Numbered from the stretch's first letter, positions 40,196-50,217 are shown. The stretch: 64,000 nt of DNA from Staphylococcus hyicus (GCF_000816085.1 NZ_CP008747.1:2294001-2358000); one strand, 5' to 3'. Program-made: numbers and translations. Notes: generated by a model from the sequence alone, not told the origin.

Positions 40196-41632
40196 TTAAA
40201 GATTGTCATCTACCATTTTTTTCGCCTTTTCACGACTAAATCGCGATAACAGAATTGTTAATATACACGGTACAATCATTGATATTAAAGTACCTACGAT
40301 ATATACACCCCAGAATTGTTGTTTGATGGACAAAATCGCAGGGACACCACCAACACCTACACTACCGATAACACCTGCTGCACCAATAAGCGCACCGACA
40401 CACATAGATGTTAAAATTGCAGCAATAAACGGATATTTCAATGGTAAGTTTACACCAAACATCGCTGGTTCTGTCACACCCAAAAATCCTGAAATACCTG
40501 ATGTTGCAGCCAAGCTTCGTTCCTTGTCGAGCTTACGTTTTTTATAAACATACCACGCACCAAATGCAGCAGAACCTTGTGCAATATTAGACATCGCAAC
40601 AATTGGCCATAAATACGTGCCACCGATATTACTACCCATGAGTTGGAAATCTACTGCTAAAAACATATGGTGTAGACCTGTAATGACTAAAGGCGCATAC
40701 AACAAACCATAAATGGCACCACCAAGCCATCCAGCGTTTTGGAATAAAAATGTAACTGCACCAGTAATGCCTTTACCAATGACCAAAGCGACTGGACCAA
40801 TGATTAAAAAGGCTAAAAATCCCGTTACAAGTAAAGCGATTGGACCTACGACTAATAACTTGATTGAATCATGTACCACTTTGTTAAGCGCCTTTTCAAT
40901 TTTGGCTAACACGTATGCAGCAAGTAAGACTGGTAACACTTGTCCTTGATAGTTAAGTTGTTCGATGTTCAAACCGAAAATGTGCCAAGTAGGTATCTTA
41001 TCAACTTTCCCAATATCGTACTGAGAAAGTAATTGTGGATGCATTAATACGAGTCCAAGTACAAGACCTAATACAGGGTTTCCACCAAATACCCGCATCG
41101 CACTCCATCCTACAAGCGCAGGTAAGAAAATAAATGCCGTGGTTGCAATCACATTAATAATATTCGCAAAGTCTGCGATTTGTGGTACACGTTCGACGAT
41201 AGACGGTGATTTGTTAATAAGCGGCATCGTTAATACGTTGTTAATGCCTAATAATAAACCCGCAGTGACAATCGCAGGCAAAATCGGAATAAAGATGTCT
41301 CCAAGCAATTTAATTAAACGTTGAATTGGATTCCCTTTTTTCGCAGCCATCGCTTTCGCTTCATCTTTTGACGCTTCTGTTGTTCCTGTTTCTTTAACCA
41401 AAATGTTATACGCCTCGTCGACAGTTCCTGGACCAATGACAATTTGGTATTGATTATCAGCTTTAAATTGCCCTTTCACAAGTGGATTTGCAGCTAATTT
41501 GTCTTTGTTTACTTTACTATCATCTTCTAATACTAAACGTAAGCGCGTCACACAATGCGTTGCGGTTTGTAAATTGTCCTTACCACCAATAGCATCGATA
41601 ATGTCACGTACATCTGATACTTTTACAGCCAT
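40196..41632 (-). CDS. treP: PTS trehalose-specific EIIBC component
   Basis: Imports trehalose and phosphorylates it to trehalose-6-phosphate. The 478-residue protein has an N-terminal EIIB domain (about 1-80) with the phosphocysteine in TATHCVTRLRLVLEDD and an EIIC membrane domain (about 105-478) with some ten helices. There is no EIIA domain, so EIIA must be supplied in trans, as in other staphylococci. The ATG at 41632 is 8 bases from GGGAG. It is the first gene of the operon and lies behind a TreR-controlled promoter. Confidence 0.95.
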   Translation of the reverse strand: MAVKVSDVRDIIDAIGGKDNLQTATHCVTRLRLVLEDDSKVNKDKLAANPLVKGQFKADNQYQIVIGPGTVDEAYNILVKETGTTEASKDEAKAMAAKKGNPIQRLIKLLGDIFIPILPAIVTAGLLLGINNVLTMPLINKSPSIVERVPQIADFANIINVIATTAFIFLPALVGWSAMRVFGGNPVLGLVLGLVLMHPQLLSQYDIGKVDKIPTWHIFGLNIEQLNYQGQVLPVLLAAYVLAKIEKALNKVVHDSIKLLVVGPIALLVTGFLAFLIIGPVALVIGKGITGAVTFLFQNAGWLGGAIYGLLYAPLVITGLHHMFLAVDFQLMGSNIGGTYLWPIVAMSNIAQGSAAFGAWYVYKKRKLDKERSLAATSGISGFLGVTEPAMFGVNLPLKYPFIAAILTSMCVGALIGAAGVIGSVGVGGVPAILSIKQQFWGVYIVGTLISMIVPCILTILLSRFSREKAKKMVDDNL

Positions 41633-41654
41633 CCCATACACTCCCTATACTTTG

Positions 41655-41690
41655 ACTTGTCTATACAAATTATATGTTGTATAGACAAGT
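41655..41690 (-). promoter_or_regulatory. Twin TreR operators
   Basis: Two tre-box-like sites, TTGTCTATACAA at 41657-41668 and TTGTATAGACAA at 41677-41688, flank the -10 box and together form one perfect 14-bp inverted repeat with an 8-base centre. The tre operator of B. subtilis has the TTGTATATACAA form. Assignment to TreR is from similarity and context. Confidence 0.75.
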
Positions 41691-41698
41691 TTTGTAAA
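41669..41698 (-). promoter_or_regulatory. Sigma-A promoter of the treP-treC-treR operon
   Basis: TTTACA and a perfect TATAAT with an 18-base spacer on the minus strand; the start site is about 30 bases before the treP ATG. Confidence 0.7.
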
Positions 41699-41706
41699 GG
41701 CTTACA
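41693..41706 (-). promoter_or_regulatory. Probable CcpA (cre) site of the tre operon
   Basis: TGTAAAGGCTTACA matches the cre consensus except in the central CG pair and overlaps the -35 box, where CcpA binding would block transcription in glucose. Inference from sequence only. Confidence 0.5.
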
Positions 41707-41886
41707 TAATTCTTTATGCAAATGTCCATTACTACCACACAATGAATTCCCTTCGTATGAATAGCACCCTCGGTCATGACGCGCACACTCAATATGCTTT
41801 GACCACTAAAATTGTTACAATTAAATGATTTGACCCTCACCAGCTGGGTTATATTTAAACATCAATCACACATTTTTCTACAACGT
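41707..41886. other. Intergenic stretch between tre operon and tRNA-Ser terminator
   Basis: The gap from treP to tRNA-Ser is about 325 bases. It contains the tre control region and the tRNA terminator; I see no gene, RNA or repeat in the middle part. Confidence 0.5.
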
Positions 41887-41888
41887 AA

Positions 41889-41928
41889 AAAAGCCAAATG
41901 TTCAAATCGCGTTAAACATTTGGCTTTT
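41889..41928 (-). terminator. Terminator after tRNA-Ser
   Basis: AAAAGCCAAATGTT and AACATTTGGCTTTT form a perfect 14-bp stem; the minus strand continues with TTTTTTACG. Confidence 0.9.
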
Positions 41929-41958
41929 ATATCTATTAGTCTTGGATTTTACTTATAA

Positions 41959-42051
41959 TGGCGGAGGAAGAGGGATTCGAACCCCCGCGAGCCGTTAAGC
42001 CCCTGTCGGTTTTCAAGACCGATCCCTTCAGCCGGACTTGGGTATTCCTCC
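41959..42051 (-). tRNA. tRNA-Ser (anticodon UGA)
   Basis: A 93-base class II tRNA with acceptor stem GGAGGAA paired to TTCCTCC, an encoded CCA end, T-loop GGTTCGAATCC, a long variable arm, and the anticodon loop CTTGAAA, which gives UGA. It has its own promoter and terminator and sits between the glt and tre operons. Confidence 0.96.
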
Positions 42052-42071
42052 GTGTTACGAGCACATAAAAT

Positions 42072-42100
42072 ATAATATTATAGCCCGCACACAATGTCAA
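42072..42100 (-). promoter_or_regulatory. Promoter for tRNA-Ser
   Basis: A perfect TTGACA -35 and TATTAT -10 separated by 17 bases on the minus strand, starting just after the gltD stop codon. Confidence 0.7.
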
Positions 42101-42117
42101 CAAAAATTTTACAAAAA

Positions 42118-43575
42118 TTAAACAAAAGTTTTGCGTTTGAGATGTTCGTGAACAGAAACCGCGACTTCACGTCCTTCTTTAATCGCCCAAACAACTAAGC
42201 TTTGTCCTCGTCGTGCATCACCAGCCGCAAAATATTTATCCTGATTCGTTTTATAATCTTTCGTATCTGCCATAATCTTTTGACGATGCACTTTTAATCC
42301 CAATGCTTGTGTCACTTGAGATGTCACCCCTTCAAAACCAATTGCTAATAAAACAAGGTCCGCTGGGATTAAAATCTCACGGTCATCTCCTATGAGCGTG
42401 CCGTCCGCTTGGTCATGTTGCACTTGCGCATAAATTCCACGTACATGAAACATATCATCAATGTCAAATCGCATCGTTTGAATCCCATAAGCTCTTGGTT
42501 CCACCCCAAATTTCGCTTCATATTCTTGATGCGCATAATCTTTTTTCAAAATAGGCTCAGGAAAAGGCCAACTGTAATTCATAACGAAGCGCTCAGGCTT
42601 TTTAGCTTTACGATTAAATTGAACGACAGATTTACACCCATCACGCAACGCTGTGGCAACACAGTCCGCACCGGTATCGCCATCACCAATAACGACGACG
42701 TTTTTGTCTTTAGCCGAAATTGTTTGTGTTGTCGCCTCACCTAGCAGCAATTGTGTTTGTTCCGTTAAATAATCCATCGCAAAATGAATGCCTAAACCCA
42801 TTCGCCCTTCTAAAGGTAAGTCCCGTGGTTTTTCAGCACCTGTACATACAACAATGGCATCATACGTACGATCTAATTCCTCTTTTGTCATATCCTTACC
42901 AATTTCTACATTACAATAAAAATGAATGCCCGCTTCTTTCATCAAATCAATACGTCGGAACACCACACTTTTATCTAATTTCATATTCGGTATCCCATAC
43001 GTTAATAATCCACCTGGTTGCGCTTGTTTTTCAAATACATCTACTGTATATCCTAAAGCGTTTAACTCTTCAGCCGCGGCGAGTCCAGCTGGTCCGCTTC
43101 CGACAATCGCCACTTTTTGATTTAAACGCTCTTCTGGTAATCGCGGCTTCACCCAACCTTGTTCAAATGCCTCGTCAATAATCGTTCGCTCGATACCTTT
43201 AATTGCCACAGAATCACGATTGATTTTCATCACACATGACGCTTCACAAGGCGCAGGACACACATATCCCGTGAAATCAGGAAAATTATTCGTTTCGGAC
43301 AAACGTTCATACGCTGTTTTAAAATCGCTCCGGTACACGAAATCATTCCATTCAGGAATATAATTACCCAACGGACAACCAAGTGTGTCACGCTCAATTT
43401 GAACACCTGTTTGACAAAAAGGTGTCCCACAATCCATACACCGTGCCCCTTGTTGTTGTGCGTCTTCATTAGTAAAGCGCCATTGATACGCATCAAAGTT
43501 CGCAATTCGGTCCGTCAAAGGCAACTCATCAAGCTTTCGTTTCGGATATTTCATAAACCCTTTAAATTCACCCAT
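42118..43575 (-). CDS. gltD: Glutamate synthase (NADPH) small subunit
   Basis: Passes electrons from NADPH through FAD to the large subunit for glutamate synthesis. The 485-residue protein has N-terminal cysteine clusters for iron-sulfur centres (CMDCGTPFCQTG and CPAPCEASCVMKIN), the FAD site VAIVGSGPAGLAAAEELNAL, and the NADPH site VVIGDGDTGADCVATAL. A GGAGG site precedes the ATG. It follows gltB by 13 bases and forms the gltBD operon. Confidence 0.96.
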   Translation of the reverse strand: MGEFKGFMKYPKRKLDELPLTDRIANFDAYQWRFTNEDAQQQGARCMDCGTPFCQTGVQIERDTLGCPLGNYIPEWNDFVYRSDFKTAYERLSETNNFPDFTGYVCPAPCEASCVMKINRDSVAIKGIERTIIDEAFEQGWVKPRLPEERLNQKVAIVGSGPAGLAAAEELNALGYTVDVFEKQAQPGGLLTYGIPNMKLDKSVVFRRIDLMKEAGIHFYCNVEIGKDMTKEELDRTYDAIVVCTGAEKPRDLPLEGRMGLGIHFAMDYLTEQTQLLLGEATTQTISAKDKNVVVIGDGDTGADCVATALRDGCKSVVQFNRKAKKPERFVMNYSWPFPEPILKKDYAHQEYEAKFGVEPRAYGIQTMRFDIDDMFHVRGIYAQVQHDQADGTLIGDDREILIPADLVLLAIGFEGVTSQVTQALGLKVHRQKIMADTKDYKTNQDKYFAAGDARRGQSLVVWAIKEGREVAVSVHEHLKRKTFV

Positions 43576-43588
43576 TATTAGACCTCCT

Positions 43589-46500
43589 TTAGTATACCGA
43601 AATGGTCGTATCCAATTTTGATTCGGCTATATCGGAATGATCATTAAATGCAGATAGCAAGGCCTCTTGGCGACCTTGATTCTGTTCATAATAATAAATT
43701 TTTTGCATCATTTGTTTATAATCTTTCGGGATGACTTTAATACAATTTGCGAGCTGTATTTCAAAGTCTTCTAAAATACGTTGTGCTTTTTTACTTTGAG
43801 TATACGTTACATGCTGGATTAACATTTGTTTTAACATGGTTGCTTCTTTCACGTCCGTAACCGTATCAAAATCCAATGTATCAAGCGCATGCGCTTCCTT
43901 AAACGTCTGAACATTTAAAGGGAATATGTAGCTTACACCGCCACTCATCCCTTGACCGAAGTTTTTACCAACATCGCCTAAAATCACAACACGCCCCCCG
44001 GTCATATATTCCAAACCGTGATCGCCAACGCCTTCGACAACTACATTCACACCACTATTCCGAATACAGAAACGTTCACCAGCACGCCCATTAATGTACG
44101 CGTTACCACTCGTCGCACCATAAAAACACACGTTACCCACAATGATGTCTTGTTCTCGCGCTTCATGAGGTGCATTTATGACAATGCGTCCCCCAGATAA
44201 GCCTTTACCGACATAATCATTCGCATCGCCAGTATGATAGAGTGAAAGACCTTGAGGAATCCATGCCCCTAAGCTTTGACCTGCGTGCCCTGTCGTATAT
44301 ACATTTATCGTATTCGGTGCAAGCCCTTCCAAACCATAGTGTCGTGTGATTTCACTTCCAGTAATCACACCTACATTACGTTGCACATTGCCTATCGAGA
44401 ACGTCCCACTGAAAGTTGTACCATTCGCAATCGCTTGACGCGTAGCAGGTAACAGTGTTGTAAGATCAAACCCATTTTCCAAACCGTGCTGTTGATCAAT
44501 TGACTTCGTGCGTGCGCCATCATTTTGGTGCAATAATGCATTTAGATTCAATTCACGTGCCTTCGGATGTTTACGTGCCTTAGAAGATGGCGTTAATAAA
44601 TCTGTTCGACCCACAAGTTCATCTACCGAACGTAAACCAAGTTCCGCTAAAATCTCGCGTAATTCTTCCGCAACAAAATGCATATAATTCACCACGTGAT
44701 CTGCTTTACCTGTAAAAAGTGAACGTAACTCCCCATTTTGCGTCGCAATACCGACCGGACACGTATCTTTATGACAAACACGCATCATGATGCACCCTAA
44801 TACAACAAGAGGCGCCGTTGCAAAACCGAACTCTTCCGCACCTAACATCGCTGCATACGCCACATCACGACCTGTCAGTAACTTGCCATCCGTTTCAAGA
44901 CGTACACGTGAGCGCAAACCATTTAACATCAATGTTTGATGCGTTTCCGCCAAACCTAATTCCCACGGTAATCCTGCATGCTGAATACTCGTTTTTGGGG
45001 AGGCTCCTGTGCCTCCATCGTAACCAGAAATTACAATTTTATCTGCAAATGCTTTCGCCACACCTGCTGCAATGGTACCGACCCCTGATTTCGATACGAG
45101 TTTAACCGTAATGTCCGCTTCACGATTCACATTTTTTAAATCATGAATCAATTGCGCCAAGTCTTCGATAGAATAAATATCATGGTGTGGGGGTGGCGAA
45201 ATCAAACCAATCCCCGGTGTTGACCCCCTCACTTCGGCAATCCAAGGATATACTTTCGTACCTGGTAATTGTCCACCTTCGCCTGGTTTAGCGCCTTGTG
45301 CAACTTTAATTTGAATTTCTTTAGCATGTTGCAAATAATGGCTCGTGACACCAAAACGACCTGATGCTACTTGTTTAATCGCACTCTTATAGTCAGCACC
45401 GTCTTCAGAACGTGCATAACGTTCAAGCGCTTCCCCACCTTCGCCACTATTACTTTTACCACCGAGGCGGTTCATCGCTTCTGCCAATGTTTGGTGTGCT
45501 TCTTGAGAAATCGAACCATAACTCATTGCCCCAGTTTTAAACCGTTTCACAATATTTTCGACAGACTCGACTTCTTCTAGAGAGATGCTGTGTTGTGATT
45601 TAAAATCAAACAAATCTCGCAAATGACTCGTCGTATGATGGTTCGCCACCTCAGAAAATTGTTTGAATTTGGCATAGTCATTATCCCGACATGCATGTTG
45701 TAACAATTGAATGGTCATTGGATTAAATGTATGATATTGGCCTTGTTGTCGCCATTGGAACGTACTGCCAGGTTTTAAATATGGCTGTTCTATCGTTTGA
45801 CGCCGTTTGTTTTCAGCATCTAATGTCGCTAATGATATTCCGGAAAGTTTGGATGGTGTCCCTGGGAAATAATGTTTTATGACATCATCCCCTAAGCCAA
45901 CCGCTTCAAAAATCTGTGCTCCATGATAACTTTGTACTGTTGAAATTCCCATTTTAGCCATTACTTTAATAAGCCCTTCAGAAAAAATCGTATTCAGTTG
46001 CGCTACATTTGACGCAACCTCCCCTTGAATACGATGCATCTTTGTTAGATCTGCAATGGTTTGTTGTGCCAAATAAGGCACTGTCGCATTCGCACCATAT
46101 CCTATGAGACACGCCAGATGATGCACTTCTCGCATTTCTCCAGACATAGCAACAATACTTGTTTGCATACGTAAATTATGACGAATCAACAACTGATGAA
46201 TATGGCTCACTGCTAGTAACATAGGCATCGCAAAATGCGTTGTGTCACATACCGTTTTATCTTCCAAAACGACAACTTCTACCCCTTGTTGAACCGCTTC
46301 GATAACTGCTTTCCCCAATGTGTTTAGCGCCTCTTTTAAGTCTTCATCATATCCTGTTTGAAAATATGCCGTTTTCAACGCGTGTGAAGCAATATGTTGC
46401 AATTGTTTTTCCGTTAATACAGGGTGTTTCAGTTGCACCCGTTTAAGCGCTTCAGGACTAGGCTTTAACACATTACCTTCTCCACCTAGATACGTAAGTT

Positions 46501-48091
46501 CACTCGTTACAATTTTTTCACGATATGCATCGATTGGTGGATTTGTGACTTGTGCAAAGAGTTGTTTAAAATAGTTAAATAATGACTCGGGTTGTTCATT
46601 TAACACTGCAAGTGGTGCATCATACCCCATGGCACCTATAGGATCTTTACCCCCTGTCATAAGCTCTGTTAAATATTTATCAATATCTTCTTTTGTATAA
46701 CCAAATCGTTGTTGCATTCGACGTACTTCGGCTTCTGAGACGTCTAAATCAGTATATGTGATCTCATCTAGTTCCAACATGAGACGTTCTTTATCCAGCC
46801 ATTCCGCATATGGATATTGAGATGCGATGGCTTGTTTTAACGTTTCATTACCAACGACTTTATTTTCATTAAAATCAACGAGTAGTAACTTACCTGGATT
46901 TAATTGCCCCTTATATGCCACATCTGTCTCATCAACATCGACGACTCCAACTTCAGACGAAAAAATAATTTCGTTATTCTTTGTAATGGTGTAACGTCCC
47001 GGACGCAAACCATTACGGTCCGTTAATGCCCCAAGTTTATCCCCATCACAAAACGAAATCATCGTTGGTCCATCCCACGGTTCCATAAGATAACTATAAA
47101 ATTCATAAAATGCACGCACATTAGGGTCGTTGCTCTCATTGTACAACCACGGTTCTGGAATGAGCAACATCGCCGCTTGTTCTGGCGGCATCGCTAAACT
47201 TAAAAACTCTAGTGCGTTATCAACAATTGCTGAGTCACTTCCAGATTCATCTAAAATACGATGAACTTTATGTGCATCTGTACCGAAAACGGTTTGAATT
47301 AAACGTTGCTGACGTGCACGCATCCAATTCACATTGCCTTGTATCGTATTAATCTCCCCATTATGCATTAATAGTCGATTCGGGTGGGCGCGTTCCCAAC
47401 TCGGAAACGTATTAGTACTAAAACGTGAATGGACGGACCCAAATTTCGAAACATAATCTTCTTGTTGTAAATCGACATACAATGTCTTAATTTGATCCGA
47501 GCGCAACCACCCTTTATACACAATGGTACGTCGAGACAAACTTGTAAAATAAACCCCTAATTTTTCTTTCATACTATAATGTTCAATTTGTTTGCGCGCG
47601 AGATAAAGTGCACGATCGAAATGGTCTGCCCCTCGATTCACGACGAACATTTGTTGAATGGTAGGCATCGTTTCAGCAACATGTGGCGCGAGACAAGATA
47701 CATCAACAGGAACATGGCGATAACCTAAAAGTTTTAACCCTTCTGCTTCAAAAATACGTGCAATTTTCACATGATGTTCAGAATGAGAAATGTCTTCGTT
47801 TGCAAAAAACATACCAACTGCATAATCCCCTTCTGGCGGCAAATCCAATGACACCACTGTCTTAAAATAAGCGTACGGAATTTCCGTCATAATACCGGCG
47901 CCATCCCCAGTTATACCGTCTGCACCAATACCTCCACGATGATCCAGGCGACGCAACATTTCTAATGATTTTTCAACAATGTGGTGCGAACGTTTATTAT
48001 TCATATTGGCATAAAAACCAATGCCACACGCGTCATGTTCTTCACGCGCATCATAGAGTCCTTTTTGAGCATACGATGAATTGTTAGACAT
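43589..48091 (-). CDS. gltB: Glutamate synthase (NADPH) large subunit
   Basis: Transfers the amide of glutamine to 2-oxoglutarate. The 1,500-residue protein has the N-terminal glutamine amidotransferase whose nucleophile Cys follows a 21-residue propeptide (EEHDACGIGF), a central domain, the FMN-binding synthase domain with GGTGASPKTSIQHAGLPWEL and the 3Fe-4S cysteines CIMMRVCHKDTCPVG, and a C-terminal beta-helix. The ATG at 48091 is chosen because the upstream in-frame GTG is part of the AGAGAGGTG ribosome site. It is divergent from gltC. Confidence 0.96.
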   Translation of the reverse strand: MSNNSSYAQKGLYDAREEHDACGIGFYANMNNKRSHHIVEKSLEMLRRLDHRGGIGADGITGDGAGIMTEIPYAYFKTVVSLDLPPEGDYAVGMFFANEDISHSEHHVKIARIFEAEGLKLLGYRHVPVDVSCLAPHVAETMPTIQQMFVVNRGADHFDRALYLARKQIEHYSMKEKLGVYFTSLSRRTIVYKGWLRSDQIKTLYVDLQQEDYVSKFGSVHSRFSTNTFPSWERAHPNRLLMHNGEINTIQGNVNWMRARQQRLIQTVFGTDAHKVHRILDESGSDSAIVDNALEFLSLAMPPEQAAMLLIPEPWLYNESNDPNVRAFYEFYSYLMEPWDGPTMISFCDGDKLGALTDRNGLRPGRYTITKNNEIIFSSEVGVVDVDETDVAYKGQLNPGKLLLVDFNENKVVGNETLKQAIASQYPYAEWLDKERLMLELDEITYTDLDVSEAEVRRMQQRFGYTKEDIDKYLTELMTGGKDPIGAMGYDAPLAVLNEQPESLFNYFKQLFAQVTNPPIDAYREKIVTSELTYLGGEGNVLKPSPEALKRVQLKHPVLTEKQLQHIASHALKTAYFQTGYDEDLKEALNTLGKAVIEAVQQGVEVVVLEDKTVCDTTHFAMPMLLAVSHIHQLLIRHNLRMQTSIVAMSGEMREVHHLACLIGYGANATVPYLAQQTIADLTKMHRIQGEVASNVAQLNTIFSEGLIKVMAKMGISTVQSYHGAQIFEAVGLGDDVIKHYFPGTPSKLSGISLATLDAENKRRQTIEQPYLKPGSTFQWRQQGQYHTFNPMTIQLLQHACRDNDYAKFKQFSEVANHHTTSHLRDLFDFKSQHSISLEEVESVENIVKRFKTGAMSYGSISQEAHQTLAEAMNRLGGKSNSGEGGEALERYARSEDGADYKSAIKQVASGRFGVTSHYLQHAKEIQIKVAQGAKPGEGGQLPGTKVYPWIAEVRGSTPGIGLISPPPHHDIYSIEDLAQLIHDLKNVNREADITVKLVSKSGVGTIAAGVAKAFADKIVISGYDGGTGASPKTSIQHAGLPWELGLAETHQTLMLNGLRSRVRLETDGKLLTGRDVAYAAMLGAEEFGFATAPLVVLGCIMMRVCHKDTCPVGIATQNGELRSLFTGKADHVVNYMHFVAEELREILAELGLRSVDELVGRTDLLTPSSKARKHPKARELNLNALLHQNDGARTKSIDQQHGLENGFDLTTLLPATRQAIANGTTFSGTFSIGNVQRNVGVITGSEITRHYGLEGLAPNTINVYTTGHAGQSLGAWIPQGLSLYHTGDANDYVGKGLSGGRIVINAPHEAREQDIIVGNVCFYGATSGNAYINGRAGERFCIRNSGVNVVVEGVGDHGLEYMTGGRVVILGDVGKNFGQGMSGGVSYIFPLNVQTFKEAHALDTLDFDTVTDVKEATMLKQMLIQHVTYTQSKKAQRILEDFEIQLANCIKVIPKDYKQMMQKIYYYEQNQGRQEALLSAFNDHSDIAESKLDTTISVY

Positions 48092-48121
48092 TTCTGACAC
48101 CTCTCTTCAGTAATACAATCA

Positions 48122-48150
48122 ACTATATAGAAGCTCATTTATCACATCAA
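48122..48150 (-). promoter_or_regulatory. gltB promoter
   Basis: TTGATG and TATAGT with a 17-base spacer on the minus strand, about 25 bases before the gltB leader and directly next to the GltC half-sites, the usual place for a LysR-type activator. Confidence 0.7.
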
Positions 48151-48156
48151 TATATA

Positions 48157-48186
48157 ATTGAGATGAAATCCATCTCAATTTGAGAT
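48157..48186. promoter_or_regulatory. Probable GltC operator, three overlapping half-sites
   Basis: TTGAGATG, CATCTCAA and TTGAGAT lie in series. The first and second form a perfect inverted repeat with a 5-base centre; the second and third form another with a 1-base centre. It lies between gltB and gltC. LysR-type regulators bind such dyads near the divergent promoter. Confidence 0.7.
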
Positions 48187-48213
48187 AATATGGTTATACA
48201 TGGGGGGAGAACA

Positions 48214-49092
48214 TTGGAATTAAAACAATTAAAGTACTTTGTAGAAGTTGCTAAAAGAGAACACATCTCTGAAGCTGCTTTAGAATTAAACGTCGCACAA
48301 TCAGCCATAAGCCGTCATATTAGTAATTTAGAAACAGAATTAGGCACCGCTTTATTCCACCGTAAAGGACGTAACGTATATTTAACTTCAGAAGGGAAAC
48401 ATTTGCTTAAAGTTGCGCGTCCTATTTTAGAACAAGTAGATCAAACGTTAGACTATTTTCAAATGCATCAAGAAATACGTTCAAGTACAGTCATGCTCGG
48501 ATATATTGATGGGGCAGTCGGTCAAATTTTACCTCAAGTATTAGATAAAATCGAAACAGACACGGACATCAAAATCATCCCTACTTTACTCAGTGCACAA
48601 GATATGAAAATATCCCTAGTTAGCAATGAAATTGATATTGCCATCACAAATGAAAGTATTGATGATGCACAATTTCAACATCATCCACTGTTTGAAGAAA
48701 CATATGTTTTGTATGGTCCACCACACCATCCGTTAATGACCGTACCGAATCCACCGATGTCACATATTTTAAAACATCAACTTTACATTCATGAGCCAAT
48801 AGCCGACGACTTTAAAGCCTATATACACGCACATGCAATGCATCCGGTGTATCAATGTAAACTCCCCCAATTTGCCCGTTTTATCTTACAGCGAGAAAAA
48901 GGCTTTGTCATTGCACCATCTTATATAAATCTATATAGTCATACACATCAGTGGTCTAAAATATCGTTATCTCATACAGATATGAGAAAGACGGTTTCAC
49001 TCGTTTACCGTAAAGACAATGCGCACGCAACGCAATTAAAAATGATTAACATGCTCATATCACACTTACAACAACATGCAACTTATCATTAA
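48214..49092 (+). CDS. gltC: GltC, LysR-type activator of glutamate synthase
   Basis: Activates gltBD in response to carbon/nitrogen status. The 292-residue protein has the LysR helix-turn-helix at its start (LKQLKYFVEVAKREHISEAA, LNVAQSAISRHISNLE) and a periplasmic-binding-like effector domain (about 90-290). The TTG at 48214 is chosen because GGGGGAG lies just before it and the protein then begins as other GltC proteins do; the longer ATG frame runs through the ribosome site. It is divergent from gltB. Confidence 0.93.
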   Translation: MELKQLKYFVEVAKREHISEAALELNVAQSAISRHISNLETELGTALFHRKGRNVYLTSEGKHLLKVARPILEQVDQTLDYFQMHQEIRSSTVMLGYIDGAVGQILPQVLDKIETDTDIKIIPTLLSAQDMKISLVSNEIDIAITNESIDDAQFQHHPLFEETYVLYGPPHHPLMTVPNPPMSHILKHQLYIHEPIADDFKAYIHAHAMHPVYQCKLPQFARFILQREKGFVIAPSYINLYSHTHQWSKISLSHTDMRKTVSLVYRKDNAHATQLKMINMLISHLQQHATYH

Positions 49093-49104
49093 AAGGAGAC
49101 ATTT

Positions 49105-50217
49105 ATGACACGATTTCAATCGCATCGCTCATTTTTGTTGACGGTACTTATCACGGTGATTTTGGCAATATCCGTCATTATATTTACATGTTTTAATGCA
49201 CGCTTTTATTCCACACCGATAGGAAAAGTCACAGAAATAGTGAAGCATCATAAAGAAACATCAATCGACGAACATAAAAATAAAGATATTAAGTATACAG
49301 ATACACTACATATTGAATTACTGAACACGAAAGATAAAGGTAAAACGATTACTGTTCATCACCCATACAATCAATCCAAAACAGAAGAACAAGCGTATCA
49401 CCCTGGCGACAAAGTATTGCTCCATCTCGGCAAACATTCAAACGATCATTTCATTCAGGAAAAGAAACGCGACACACTTGTTGCTACGGTATTGAGTATA
49501 TTTGTGATTGCACTACTCATTGTAGGCCATCGCGTCGGCGTACAATCGATTTTGTCTCTCACATTAAATACGATAGCAATTTTAACAGCTATTGGTATTT
49601 ATAATACATATACGCAGCTGAACTTGTTTATGGTGATGAGTGTTGCGGTCCTCATTGCAACCTCCATTACACTCTGGCTCGTCATCGGCTGGACGAAACG
49701 CACCGTGGTGACCATCGCCAGTACGTTACTTGGAACTTGGCTTTCAGTAGGCATCTCATGGGCCGTCATAATGTGGACACACGCAGAAGGTATTAAATAT
49801 GAAACGATGAGCTTTTTAACATTGCCACCACATACGATATTTTTAGCATCAGTGATGGTGGGATCACTCGGAGCCGTAATGGATGTTGCCATTACGATAT
49901 CAAGTGGTATGTACGAAATTATGCAACGCTCTCCACATATTACTCGAAAACGATGGATTCTTGCAGGGCGCAATATTGGCAGTGATATTATGGGAACAAT
50001 GACGAACATATTGCTATTTTCCTATTTAGCAGGAGGGCTCCCGTTATTGCTCCTTTACTTAAAAAATGCGAATACACTCACATACAGTATTTCAATGAAC
50101 TGGTCTTTAGAAATTGCTCGTGCGATTACGGGTGGCATCGGCATCGTATTAACTATTCCACTCACCATCGCACTGATGCAACTTTGGCATTTCTGGGAAA
50201 GAGGTGATCGCACATGA
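49105..50217 (+). CDS. YibE/F family membrane protein, long partner
   Basis: A 370-residue membrane protein. One N-terminal helix (about 11-31) is followed by a hydrophilic, probably outside domain (about 32-122) and then about seven helices, including a GSLGAVMDVAITISSGMYEI block typical of the YibE/F family. The family function is unknown; transport is a guess. An AAAAGGAG site precedes the ATG, 12 bases after gltC. Its stop overlaps the next gene's start by 4 bases, so the two proteins probably work together. Confidence 0.8.
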   Translation: MTRFQSHRSFLLTVLITVILAISVIIFTCFNARFYSTPIGKVTEIVKHHKETSIDEHKNKDIKYTDTLHIELLNTKDKGKTITVHHPYNQSKTEEQAYHPGDKVLLHLGKHSNDHFIQEKKRDTLVATVLSIFVIALLIVGHRVGVQSILSLTLNTIAILTAIGIYNTYTQLNLFMVMSVAVLIATSITLWLVIGWTKRTVVTIASTLLGTWLSVGISWAVIMWTHAEGIKYETMSFLTLPPHTIFLASVMVGSLGAVMDVAITISSGMYEIMQRSPHITRKRWILAGRNIGSDIMGTMTNILLFSYLAGGLPLLLLYLKNANTLTYSISMNWSLEIARAITGGIGIVLTIPLTIALMQLWHFWERGDRT

